64,000 nt of DNA, from contig OX235272.1 in the NCBI GenBank assembly GCA_944472155.2, positions 88,790,020 through 88,854,019 of the forward strand, read 5' to 3'. The DNA is from Trichobilharzia szidati (Eukaryota > Platyhelminthes > Trematoda > Strigeidida > Schistosomatidae). This document shows positions 10,801-21,239 of this stretch, one piece after another; positions within the stretch are counted from its first letter, which is position 1; the number at the start of each line of letters is the position of its first letter. The notes beneath the pieces were generated by a model, which did no database searches, was not told the origin of the DNA, and worked only from the letters and a program-made list of their open reading frames with translations. The position numbers and the translations under genes were made by a program.

Positions 10801-12743
10801 CAAATATTAGAATTACCTGGGGAATGGAGTTGTGGTCTAGAATGAGCAGCTGGGTCCCTTGTACCATTCCGAAGCTGATGAAGAAAACCTATTGAATAAC
10901 TAATAAAAGAAACTCATATACCTTGTGAAGTTGAGTTGACGTCAGAAGCTGAGTTCAGAGGTATATCCGGATGCTGAAGTTGATTAATACGAGCGCTTGC
11001 TGATACAGCATTAGCCTAGAAAGAGAAATAATGGGTTAGGCAAACGAAGATACAATTTAAATAAAAAAACAAAACAAACAAGCACAAACCATTGCCTTTA
11101 GCCATCGGTAAGTCTGAAATAAAGATATAATCAATATTAAGTTGAAAATTCTCAAGAATCAGCCTTAATGTTTAGCATTACGTACCATGGAACCTGGAAG
11201 AAGTCCAAAAGGTGAGATAGAGCTATGCATATCCATAGGCTGAGAACTGACTGGCTGTGGATTCTGTTTCCCTGCTAATGATCGCAGAAAAGGTACCCAA
11301 CTGGCGGTAGATTCTGGCTGAGATGTATGACTAAAGTTCTTCGGAAACCCAATAGGGTTACCACGAGACTTAATGGCTTGATCATTGATCAGCAAAGGGT
11401 CCGAGATTTGGGGCAACGAGCCGACAGTTTTATCTACTGGTCTGCTTATACCCGACCTCATCTCGGCTTCGATTTCTTCAACAGTGTATACTTTACGCTT
11501 TGACTCTAAATATAAGTTATTAATATTTATGCACCACTTACCACTAAAGTCGTTTTTTGTTTGTTCAGTATTTGACGAAGGGATGGAGGAATTTCCAAAG
11601 AGGATGGAGCGGAGTTTATTCTCAGCTTGAAGAGCTACGAAGATTAAAAGACTTCAAAAAGCTTACCGAGATTTTGTTCAATATTGGATAAACCGGGGGG
11701 TTTTACTTTCAGCAAATTCAATAACTGTTCATTGATGTTATTCAGTGGAGCCGTATTATGCGGATAAGTGCTACTAGGGCGCACATTTTCATCCGACTGC
11801 TCATTCTTTTGGAACAGATGTTTAAATCGGCTACCTCGGTTTTCATTTTCATGATGATCTGCGCCACCACTAGAAACTTTGTTTGTGTGTTCTGGGAACA
11901 CCGTCGGCTTGGACCCTGGAGATTCTCTGTCCGGTGTATCTGCAACAATGCCCTCTGTTTTCCCTGGCTTATCACCATCGATTTCTTTTGGTAGATGATC
12001 CATTCTGTCTGAAGTTTTGGAAACTAAGTTATTTTCGCAGTCCAGTGATTCCTCTAGAATACCTCCAAGCTCAATTGTTTCATTGACTGTAGTGGGACCC
12101 TCTGAAAACCATTCAGGCTCGTCTTCACTATGAGAATTGGATGTCCGATATTCACGACCAAATCGGTCCTCTTTGTTATGATTTCTTACGTAAGATACCC
12201 CTTCAGGTTGTCTAGCAGAGCCACGACCCCGACTGGAATATCCAGAACCACGACTATCACTACACCGGTAATCTCTTTTGTAGTCACCAACTGCTTTAGG
12301 ATGATGCTTGTCTGAAGTGCGGTGTTCAACAGCAAACTTAGGCCAACGAGCAGATGCGCTCGTATCCGTTGCTTCGCGCCCTGGAGTTTGTTGAGAAACA
12401 TGACAGCCTGTATTCCAGGTCCGTTTTTGAGGACCAAGAACTATGTTAGACGTGTCTCGTGGTTTCTCTATAAATGCTACTAGTTAAAGAAACTGAGTAA
12501 CATACCACCAGCCTGAGATTTTGAGAGAGAATTCAGTCTTGACCTCCCGCGAGTTGAACGTAATAATGATGCATTTATGCGGGAGAATTCATTCGCGAAT
12601 TCTGCTGAAGAAATAGGGTTCTTCTTGACTTCCAAAATTTCTGCCTGCAAAAGCATGCTTCAGTTTTAGTTGAAACTTACGCGAGTGTATCTGACTCGAG
12701 TGGTCTTAGTTTCACTTTGGCCATCTGACTCACAATTTTCCAT
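7521..12743 (-). CDS. EIF4ENIF1: eIF4E-transporter (4E-T) homologue, complete, ten exons
   Basis: 4E-T binds eIF4E, shuttles it, and recruits DDX6-type helicases in P-bodies to repress mRNAs. Exons, 5' to 3': 12743-12681, 12644-12506, 12467-11667, 11634-11542, 11505-11186, 11113-11090, 11015-10922, 10888-10817, 10781-10602, 7885-7521. They join in frame to 717 codons (716 residues; the human protein is 985). The ATG is the first in frame after a TAA at 12771-12773. Family marks: RYTRAEILEV at residues 18-27 (eIF4E-binding motif), IVLGPQKR and TGCHV near 76-92, [10 protein letters not shown] followed by ETIEL at 184-201 (Cup-homology/DDX6-binding region), and VEEIEAEMR near 374. The rest is Ser/Asn/Pro-rich and probably disordered. 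Odd points: Ile for Leu in the eIF4E motif, a shortened segment after ETIEL, and six introns of 32-38 nt. The acceptor of intron 2 could alternatively lie 9 nt upstream, adding three residues. Confident in the family; exon ends are inferred by eye. Confidence 0.88.
8300..8430 (-). mobile_element. RTE LINE scrap in the 4E-T last intron
   Basis: The minus-strand translation gives [20 protein letters not shown], the C-terminal RTE signature also seen near 9.3 kb. Nothing else of the element remains. Confidence 0.6.
8840..9700 (-). mobile_element. RTE-clade LINE 3' end in the 4E-T last intron
   Basis: Read downward from 9700: [78 protein letters not shown] and [20 protein letters not shown], then the conserved 3' trailer. 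It is nearly the same subfamily as the 31.4-kb copy. One frame stays open for 116 codons (9446-9096), so it is younger than most neighbours. It lies in the same orientation as the host gene. Confidence 0.8.
9701..10600. other. Rest of the 4E-T last intron
   Basis: Nothing recognised apart from a C10 run at 10123-10132. Confidence 0.4.
12506..12743 (-). CDS. EIF4ENIF1: 4E-T exons 1-2 with split eIF4E-binding motif
   Basis: Exon 1 (12743-12681) is 63 nt and encodes [18 protein letters not shown] followed by YTR. The 36-nt intron 12680-12645 (GTAAGT...TTTTGCAG) falls inside the eIF4E-binding motif, and exon 2 continues with [13 protein letters not shown]. The human motif region reads RYTKEELLDIKELP, so the intron sits in phase 0 after the third motif residue. 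Confidence 0.85.
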
Positions 12744-13080
12744 TCGGAAACACAAGATCGGCCAAAGCGTTTAACGGGTGACCAGACAACCAATCCTGAC
12801 GGAACGCCTGCTGTTCTACCAACTTAATACGAACACATCCAACCAAAAAATTACAAAAACCCGCTCCACAAGTGGAAAGGTACCGCCGTTGTTGAGTTTC
12901 AAGAGTGAACCAGTACTAGTCGTATGAAAGCATGTGAGTTCCAAATCTTTACACATATAGTGGCAGTGAGGAATTCATGTTTCAGTTTTTGATAAATAAA
13001 ATCGAAATCTTCACAGTCACTTCTTCCTCTGGCTCGTGAAATATTTGGAAATGACAGTTAAAATATCTAATTTACTATAA
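12744..13080. promoter_or_regulatory. 5' flank of the 4E-T gene
   Basis: This is the only place left for its 5' UTR and core promoter, but no TATA box or initiator could be assigned on the minus strand. A trans-spliced leader acceptor is also possible in schistosomes and could not be told from sequence alone. Confidence 0.25.
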
Positions 13081-13765
13081 CTATTCCCTAGGCTCTTAGT
13101 GGAACACAGGGTCTCAGGAGCACATCTTCACTCCACTGCATTCTCTGCATTCTAATGTATTTCCATCCACGATTACCCATAATTCTTTGTTAATTTGCCA
13201 CCCAGGTTTTCACACTTGAGTTCCACTCCATGGACTAAAATGTATAAAAGCAAGCATTTTTGACTCAGTCCATCCTTATCACCATATATGCATCCAAAGT
13301 GTCTTTTCTCTCAGTCGCTCACTATTTTCACCCTGAATATGATTCCAAGCCCTTGTAGCGGTATATAATTTCCCAGAATTATTAGTTACCGGTTTCGTCG
13401 ACTTGTTGAGCTGAAGGTGAGCTCTCAGCCACCTCTGTCATTCAACACTATGTTACTCTACGTTTAGTAGATCGTTCATGATTCCTATCTAGGGATCATC
13501 ACACCTCGACGTTTCTTTTCCCGAAACATATCTGTCTCATTTTTTCGAACGTGTGATAACAACTCATTTCAGTACAAAAGTACATTACATACAACATTAT
13601 GCACTTCGGAAAGTTAGACTGACAAATAACTGATTATGCTGGCTGCATAAGCTTGGGTTTCTAGACTCTGTAGCTGTGTTAGAACAATTATTCTGCCTCA
13701 GGCCAAAATGTATAAGGTATAAGTAACTGTATGATGTTTCGAGTAAAATTTATTGCCCATTATAG

Positions 13766-13974
13766 TGTAACGACAAAAGGCAAGAGTCAGGCAACAGATC
13801 ACTTATTAAGGAAATCAACGCATATTTATATATGTTTTCATGTATATTACTATGGATATGTAAACAAGCAAACACAGTCTTCCGATCGGTTGTTTCTCAC
13901 GACAAATCTTGGGAACGTAAATATTGACGTAAATTACTGTCTACCAATTTGGCTAGTAGACAGCTCTCACCACA
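13766..13974. mobile_element. Candidate solo LTR (TGTAACG...CACCACA)
   Basis: It begins TGTAACGACA and ends CACCACA, as LTRs do (TG...CA), and is flanked by ATAG on both sides (13762-13765 and 13975-13978), a possible 4-bp target duplication. A related copy lies at 61541-61894. No internal retrotransposon sequence is attached, and the strand is unknown. Confidence 0.45.
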
Positions 13975-14139
13975 ATAGTATTAAAAGATTCATACGACTT
14001 CCAGATTAAGTTTTTGCAATCTTTTCAGATACCACAAGTGCCATTCTGTTAAAATATTTACTCAGTCAACAACAATTAGTTTCTCTGTTTTATTCTCACC
14101 ATAGCAGTGCTGCTTCCCGAATATGTTCCGATATGGTTT

Positions 14140-14500
14140 ATCACTATTATTATTCCCATAGGTTCCTAGTAGAACTTAAAACACTTCACTTTATTCTGTT
14201 CTCTGAAGTCTTCCTCGGCTGGCTCCGCGTATGCTCGTAAGCTCTTGTTCCCTCTCCACACAATCGTATCCACGTCTCTCTTGGATGCTAAACTCATTGT
14301 TTCCAGTCGGATTCCACTCAGAAGCATGGCGTGTTATGTCTACGGTCCAATCCGTATCCATTTCCCATACCATATTAGTTGGGCAATAAATTTTCAGTTA
14401 GCTAGTTCCCAGAGTCCTACATTGCTAATCACTTTCCAGACATGGAAACTAACTCTAAAAACTCTACTCTTCTTTAATAGCCACCAGAATTTAGATAATC
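14140..14500 (-). mobile_element. LINE C-terminal scrap, second RTE-like family
   Basis: The minus-strand translation (RHASEWNPTGN, then an Arg/Glu-rich stretch) resembles the WIGHTLR/ALTWNP C-terminal region of a second RTE-like family. Better preserved pieces lie at 53.5 kb and 60.9 kb. A similar short scrap may occupy 13080-13180. Confidence 0.4.
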
Positions 14501-14619
14501 TGAATCTGATCGACGAAACCTGGGACTATGGTTTCCTAATTTGATCGCTATAGTATTAGGTCTTTAACCATCAGGTATGAGGATTTGTGTTCTAAGTCAC
14601 CTTATACCGTAGTTACAGC

Positions 14620-15560
14620 CATACAACTGGGGAATAGTTTAAAAACTCACTCGACGCTGGCAATGGGTTGACTTCCTTACCACTGACTCTCTAGAGAGTG
14701 TAGTATCCCTCTTTCATGCTAACATCGGCCTGTGTTTAAGTACTGTAGCTCCTAAGTAGTTAGCAAAATTGCTTCAGCGCCAAGCCGAGTGCATTCCAAG
14801 GGCACACCACAATAAGTTAAGGAAGCTGGCGAAACAGCATTATTCTGCAAAGGATATATCAATAATTCACCCATTCCATCAGTCGGTTGAATCATTCAAG
14901 CGCTTACGCCCTCAAGATGATCATGGCGAAGATTTAAGTGCACTTAAAAGTGCTTACAAAGCTTGCAATCTAAGTCACTTAAAGAACCAATGTAGTTAAT
15001 AAAGAACATCCCTTACTTAATCCGTAACAAAGTAATCTACAGTAGCCATGCCACTATCTGTGGACTTTTGGATGAAAGATGTGCGAATCTTGGTCCAGAG
15101 ACACACACCCTTAGTGAGAATACACCCCTTGCCAACTACTCTCTCAGTAGCCTAGTGTTTACCAGTCAGTTAGTGGGACCAACTGTTCAAAGCCTTAGAC
15201 CTTCTACTAGCAGGAGGTCAGATGGCCCTGCCTCAATAATTCTCAAACACGGTAGGAATAACATTCCTCTTCTTATTCTTAAGTTCTTCCCCTTATCTTC
15301 GGACACTGGTAGTTATCCTGATGAGTGGAAAACTAGTTTTATTATTCCACGCTAAAAAAATTGGTGATAAGGCTAACGTTGCCAATCACGGACGTTCAAA
15401 TGTAATCCCATAGAGAGATTTATCAGAGATCAACTATCGAATAATCTACTAAGAGAAGATCTTGTTAAGTAGTCTCAAAACGAATTTCTCAAAAATAGGT
15501 CAATTTGACATTTTCAGCTGCATCACTAATAATCGCCAAGCGTGCAAACTAGTCGCTATT
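14620..15560 (+). mobile_element. CR1-like LINE, 5' part of a split copy
   Basis: Frames carry a pre-RT region (HYSAKDISIIHPFHQSVESF) and the start of a reverse transcriptase (RSDGPASIILKHG, GSYPDEWKTSFIIP), with stops and frameshifts throughout. The sequence breaks off near 15560 and the next expected RT block (GSVLEPLVCLVYTN) resumes at about 20040 on the same strand. Confidence 0.6.
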
Positions 15561-15569
15561 CCCCACTTC

Positions 15570-17775
15570 GATATATGTTAATAATAATTATTATATTTAT
15601 TTCTGTTTATGCAGGAACATACCAATTGTACAGGCATGGATAAGTTATTATATAAATTACACATATTTTGATGTATGGTGAATTTACAGTTTGGTTGTTC
15701 TTTCTGACATTAGAATCAGCCGGAACAGTCTGCTATAAAGTATGTTTGTGTAACACATAAAGAGATATAGAAATATTGTCTTCGCATTAACAAAAAACCC
15801 AGACATCAGATGATTGTAATACAAATATCGGGGAAAGAAAGCTTGAAGTCAGTTCTCCTTTATAAATTTGTTGTGAACAGCATCCTTGAGTTAAAGTTTA
15901 TTGACGTATTATTTTGAGGTCAGTGATGGATTTATTCCATTTTTTCAGCAGTCTAATCGTAGTTTTATAACAGGAAAGAAATTTGATCGTGGATGCGAAA
16001 ACTAGACAAGGTTATGCTGAATTTTTTCACTGCATCAAATGGAGCCGAAGTCGATTCCAGAATTCTCCATTGGCGCCATTTGTGTCTGCACGGCGGACTG
16101 TACACGTAAGTTAAGTAAGACATTGAAAACTGTTTGAAAACCAGTTGCTTCTTTATATCAGATCATGAATACTCATTGTACAGAATGTTTGCCAGCGTCT
16201 TCAAATGGTAGCATCGGATCATTCATGGAATTTGAGTGGTTATGAGTCCAGCTTCATTTCAGTTTAAATGTAGTGTTGTGCGGTCTCGACCAAAAGGTGA
16301 ATAGAAGACTAGGCGCAGCAGCAGAATACCAGAAAGAGAAAGTATGTGAACATGAAAAGAACATTAATGTTATTTGCATATATAAATGTGGGTCGATACC
16401 TAGAGTTTATATTCGTTGTACATTGTATCTTAGCAAACATGCATATTTATTTCTACTAAGTCTTTTTATACATCTATGCAACTAGTCTATTTATAGTTTT
16501 TAGAGTGCTAAGGGTATTTAAGTGCTGTAGTAAACTAATAATTGATTCGTTCTGGGAATAAATAGTTTATTAATATAATCAGTAAAGTGAAACAGTCTGT
16601 ACAGAGAGCGCTTGTAACTTATAACCGAAGAACTAGTTCTGACATCTAGGGACAGGCTATTCCATATTTTAGAATACATCACTGTGGAGAAGTTTTCACG
16701 GAGTGTTGACTTAAAGGCTTTTATCGTCACTGTGTAAGTTTGTTACTCAGATCGTAAGAGCCTTCCTGTGCGAATTGTATGTCCCTGTTGCCTCGGAATG
16801 ATATTCTGTGAAGGTCCTTAAAGAAGAATATTAGGTTTATAATAAGTCGTCTTGTTCAATATGGGTCAAGTTTTAGGATCATGCAGCGTCAGATGTAGTC
16901 TTCCTCACAGTCGTAGCCAAGTAGTTTGGAGGTGAAGTATCGTTGGATACTATCCACCCTTGGCTTGTCAGGTGTGCGAGTGCTGCTTATAATAAATGGA
17001 GAGTATTCTAGTAATGGCCTCACACATGTTTTATACAGAATTAGCTTGGCTTCATTGTCGTGAAAGCTCCTGATTATTCATCCTAGGTGCATCCTCGACT
17101 TTCGAGTCTGTGATATCACTTGCTCAGAGAACGTTAGGTCACTAGAGTACCTTAGGCCTGAGTCAACGACACCTCTGAATCTGGTTAGGTTTGCAGATTG
17201 AAGCGTCAATTTCAAGTCAATTTGGGGTGCGCCAAAGCAGATCCAACCGCATTTTTAAGGTTAAATTGTAGATTCCATAAAGACGACCAAGCAGTCACTT
17301 TATCTAATTCTTTCTTCACTACCTTCTCGAAGTACCCTAGGTCATCACATTGGAGTGTATAAGCTACTTTTAGGTCATCTGCAAAGATGAATGGTTTCCC
17401 ATGTGATAAGCAAGCGCATATGTCATTGATGTGTGGTGTAAATCGGAGGAGTCCAGTGACACTACCTTGTACTACACCAGAAGTGATTGGGCTAGGTTTG
17501 GAAGTTACAGACCCGAGTTTAACTACTTGGCACCTGCTGTTAAGGGATGATCTTAGCCATCCTAATAGTGGGTCACGTATTCCTAAGGAGTTCGGCAGTA
17601 AATGGTCGACACGGTCGAATGCCTTAGAAATGTCAAAGTAGATGACGAGTACCGGCTGCCGTTTGTCACGACTGCTAGTCACAAAATTGAAGAAGTCTAG
17701 GCGGCATGTTAAACAAGATCTGGATTTTAGGAATCCATGTTGGTTCGGACCTATAATGTTAATAATAATAATGTA
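15570..17775 (-). mobile_element. CR1-like LINE, 3' part (RT core and C-terminus)
   Basis: Read downward from 17775: IIGPNQHGFLKSRSC, the RT box VIYFDISKAFDRVDH, SGVVQGSVTGLLRF, KPFIFADDLKVAY (FADD catalytic box), then a C-terminal region to about 16520 and a 3' end with a TAATAATAA-type repeat near 15570-15590. The RT frame is open for 190 codons (17784-17212), better preserved than its surroundings. Its 5' part continues at 18890-20000. Confidence 0.8.
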
Positions 17776-18889
17776 TGTTTTCATATAAACATAAATTTAC
17801 ATGAAAATATATGCCATTTTTACAGGCACCATCAAGTATGATATAATGTCAAATATTAGATTGTCTACAAGTTAACAAAGTTTGAACAGCTAAATATTTG
17901 TTGTATATATACACTCATTGTTTGAACAGTAGTCCTCCAGGTTGCGCGTGAAAATCGACTTCGTTTCGTTTTCAACCCGTCGTTGTAGGCATACGATAAT
18001 CATTCCATATTGAGGTAAGTACAACGTTTACGAGGGATAGTAAGCTATTTTAGAAAAGTAAAGGTTCTAAGCTGAATCCGTAAAGTGTAATGAAATAGGT
18101 AAATGCGATGTATCATCAATAGATGCATTCATAAAGGAAATACAATGGGAGACTATAGTCCCTAGGCTGACAAAGTTCATTTGCAATGTGTAATGCTACC
18201 CTTATAGGTCTTACTATCATGATGTCCACTTTTGGTTTCAATACAATTATCCACAAGCCGGTTGTTTTTATTTCATACCTTTTTGTGTATTTGGTGCACA
18301 ACCATACCCTATAGAGAATAGGAATAGAATAAGCCGAATCAAATTCATAAAGAGCTATAAAATATCAGGTTAAATGGAATATAACGAGCAAGTGAAGACG
18401 TTATTAGAAAATGAATGAGATGAGAACATTGTTAAGTGATATTCGAAGATGCGACAAAGGAAAGCATGTTAATTTTTAAGATGCCCCATAAATCTGTGCA
18501 GAGCCCACGTGGTCGCATCCCAAAAATAGGCTGAGCGAATGGTATATGTTTAAAGGTATAAGCATAATCTGTCTAGGCGATCATTATTATCTTTTTCAAG
18601 ATAAAGATTCAAGCCCTCATAAAATTCTCGAGCCGTCAAACTGCATATTGCTGTTCCTGCAGAATGGGGCGATTCACCATAGTTTCCACCACCATATCTA
18701 CTGATCAGCATGCGCCACCCTCTCTCCTTTTATGATGTTAGGCTCTGATTGTTATGGCTGCAGCAAATATATTGCTTGGTTCCAGACACTTTCGTACCCC
18801 ACATTCCATTTCCCTAGCTTCCTCAGTGAGTTCTTCCAATAGATCTCCACGTACAGAGTTATGAACATATTATATATGTGTGCATGCGT
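17776..18889. mobile_element. Insert splitting the minus-strand CR1-like LINE
   Basis: This 1.1-kb stretch separates the LIKHMLSC end of one RT block from the IIGPNQHGF start of the next, which should be almost adjacent. It ends at a TTAATAATAATAATG repeat (17757-17773), like the 3' ends of other LINEs here. Its inner part (18650-18850 minus) reads RGDLLEELTEEAREMECG and later VVETMVNRPILQEQQ but matches no family I can name. A weakly related piece may lie at 32.65-32.95 kb. Confidence 0.45.
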
Positions 18890-20000
18890 CCTAATGAGCA
18901 GCTAAGCATATGTTTGATTAGGTTATCTTTAATGAGTCTCTCCATAATTCTAGATGCTATAGGTGTGATACTGATCGGCCTGTAGTTACTGACTTCTGTT
19001 TTCCAGCCAGATTTGCGTTTAGGCATGATAAATGTTGTATTCCATATATCCGGGTAAGTAGTGAAGGAATGTCAGGGGCACCATATTTATAAAAGTAGGA
19101 TGATAAACCGTCAGTAAAAAAATCTTTTGAGTGTTCCTATAGTGTGAATAATGTTAGCAGAAGTAAATTCAACAGTACTAATTAAGTTTGGTGTGTGTGA
19201 AGATGGAGTTTGTGCCATATTAGTGGCAGGGTTTATATCGAGTAACTGGACTGTGGTCTTAAGGAAGTTAGCTGCAGATGTTTTGTTGAATAATTCACAC
19301 ATGTTTGCAGAATTAGTGCGTAGCTCACCATTGTCTATGAGGAGAGAAATGCTGTGAATTTTGCGGTTCATTCGCTTCTTTAAGATTTTGGTGAGTGCAT
19401 ACACTCTAGCAGGACTGGCTACTGCTATGCGTTCTTCGTTCCTCATACGGAAATCTGGAGCTTGTGAGATGGAGCTAAGGGTGTTAAATATTAAACCTAG
19501 TGTGCCAAAGTCGTGGTGCTTGAAGTAACTTGTTGAGAGTCTCTTCAGTTTCGTACGATCCTTTGGTTTTGTGAATGACTTTCTATGTGGGGAATGCTTA
19601 AGTGTTTGGAGTGGAATGACAGCATCTAAGCATGTGTTTGAGTTATGGTATAAGATGCTCAGAGTTCTCGAGAGGTCATCAGTGGTGAAGTATTCGCCCC
19701 ATTCAGAGGATCTTAGCATTGATTCTACGAAGGCCAAGTTTGCCTTACTATAGTTCCTACATATTACTTGTTTTGAAATGGAGGTGTGAGCTGCATTGCT
19801 ACTCAGTGGAAGTGGCAGTGCACACATCACTGTTTTGTGGTCGCTCCCTGCAAACTGAGAACCTACTAGGGTTGATAGGGGAGTTACATTGTGGCAGAAG
19901 ATTAAGTGCAGTACGTTATTACCTCTTGTAGGGGTAGTGACAATTTGTTTCCAGCCAAGTATATCCAGAGCTTTTAACATGGTATTTCACATTATTCTCT
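18890..20000 (-). mobile_element. CR1-like LINE, 5' part (endonuclease end, RT start)
   Basis: A 289-codon frame (19980-19111) begins LDILGWKQIVTTPTRGNNV, then HLIFCHNVTPL and GSDHKTVMCALPLP. This is the end of an apurinic endonuclease domain with its GSDH motif, followed by the linker to RT (ARVYALTKILKKRMNRKIHS). Past a frame break comes the RT opening TFIMPKRKSGWKTEVSNYRPISITPIASRIMERL (18985-19050). Together with 15570-17775 it forms one interrupted minus-strand element. Confidence 0.8.
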
Positions 20001-20039
20001 TTGAGAGGCTGTAGTGATGTGGAATTTGCAATCCATTAC

Positions 20040-21225
20040 CTGGGTGATGAAAGTCATTTCTAAGCAATGGGGTTCAGATAACCAAAGTTGAATCCGTGTT
20101 GACTCACCTCAAGCAGAGCACACTTGAAGCTGCACAGGGTAGTGTCCTAGAACCACTTGTGTGTTTAGTCTACACTAACAGCACTAATGAGTGCTTCCCT
20201 CAGGTAAACCATTACTATATACTAACGATCCCAAAGCCATTTACTTCTGCTAAAGTCATGAACTAAACGATGTGATAAGTAAAACATATCTTGATCTAGG
20301 TAGTCTTGCATCATGGTGTGCTGCGTCCTATCTGAAGTCTAACACTGACAGATGCGGTTGGATTTGCACTGGCGACAGCAATCCAGATCTAGCTCTTGAA
20401 GTAAATGGGCAAAACTGTACAAACCTAACTCAGTTGTAGAGCTCAGTAACGGATACTCCAGTAAATCAACGTTCTCTGAATACACTGATTAGAGTAGATG
20501 TAAAACGTGTAGGCTCCTAGGCTCCTAGGTCGTCCACTGTTTCTTTTGTTGTGGAACAAGAGTTTTAGAGTTTTAAAACACTGTCCGTTTATTCTTAGCG
20601 GACTCCTGTTGAATGACAAACTTAAATTGGAGGAAGTTTAACGATAGTTTATTTTAAGAGCTTTTGGCTTATTATGCGGTTTTGGCTGCTATGAGCGTTG
20701 CAATGGACCGAAAATAGAACAACTGTGGTGGAGACGGCTGAATCTAGACTCCATTTTCCTCTTCAAGTTAACCAATCTTCTCCTGCATTCCTCCAGGCCA
20801 ATAACTAAATCTACCGGTGTTATCAGTTGCAGTCTCAGAAATCATGACAAACTAGTTGTTATAGAGCATTTTCAGACTTACATGTGGTCCAACTTCTTAA
20901 ATAAGATTTCGGCTATTTGGAATAGACTGCCAGCGAATGAGCGAAAAGCAAGCACATTCCTAGCATTCATCTCTTCAATCACCGGACTCCTGAAAGATGA
21001 TATTACTCTCCTTCATCTGCCCCCTATGCCTTTTCTGCCACACATACTTGGCCCTCTCTGCGTTTGAGTAACAACAAACTTTACTAGTGAACGTTAATGT
21101 TATTGAAAGAATATGCTGAACATAACAAGACTGCGTATATATATCGTAGCATTTTCCAATTCAGTGACACTTTTACATGTATTTTCACTGATATTACCTC
21201 CTACCATATAATCTTTAATAATAAT
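20040..21225 (+). mobile_element. CR1-like LINE, 3' part of the split plus-strand copy
   Basis: It contains QGSVLEPLVCLVYTN (a variant of PQGSVLGPLLFLIYIN), SLASWCAASYLKSN and, near the end, NFLNKISAIWNRLPANERKAS, the usual C-terminal RT block. A TTTAATAATAATGG repeat at 21213-21226 marks the probable 3' end. Many stops; long dead. Confidence 0.65.
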
Positions 21226-21239
21226 GGTCCGAAACTTCA

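Noticed and set aside
12186..12437. 83-codon minus-strand ORF inside the 4E-T main exon
   Set aside because: Overlapping frame of the real coding exon 12467-11667.
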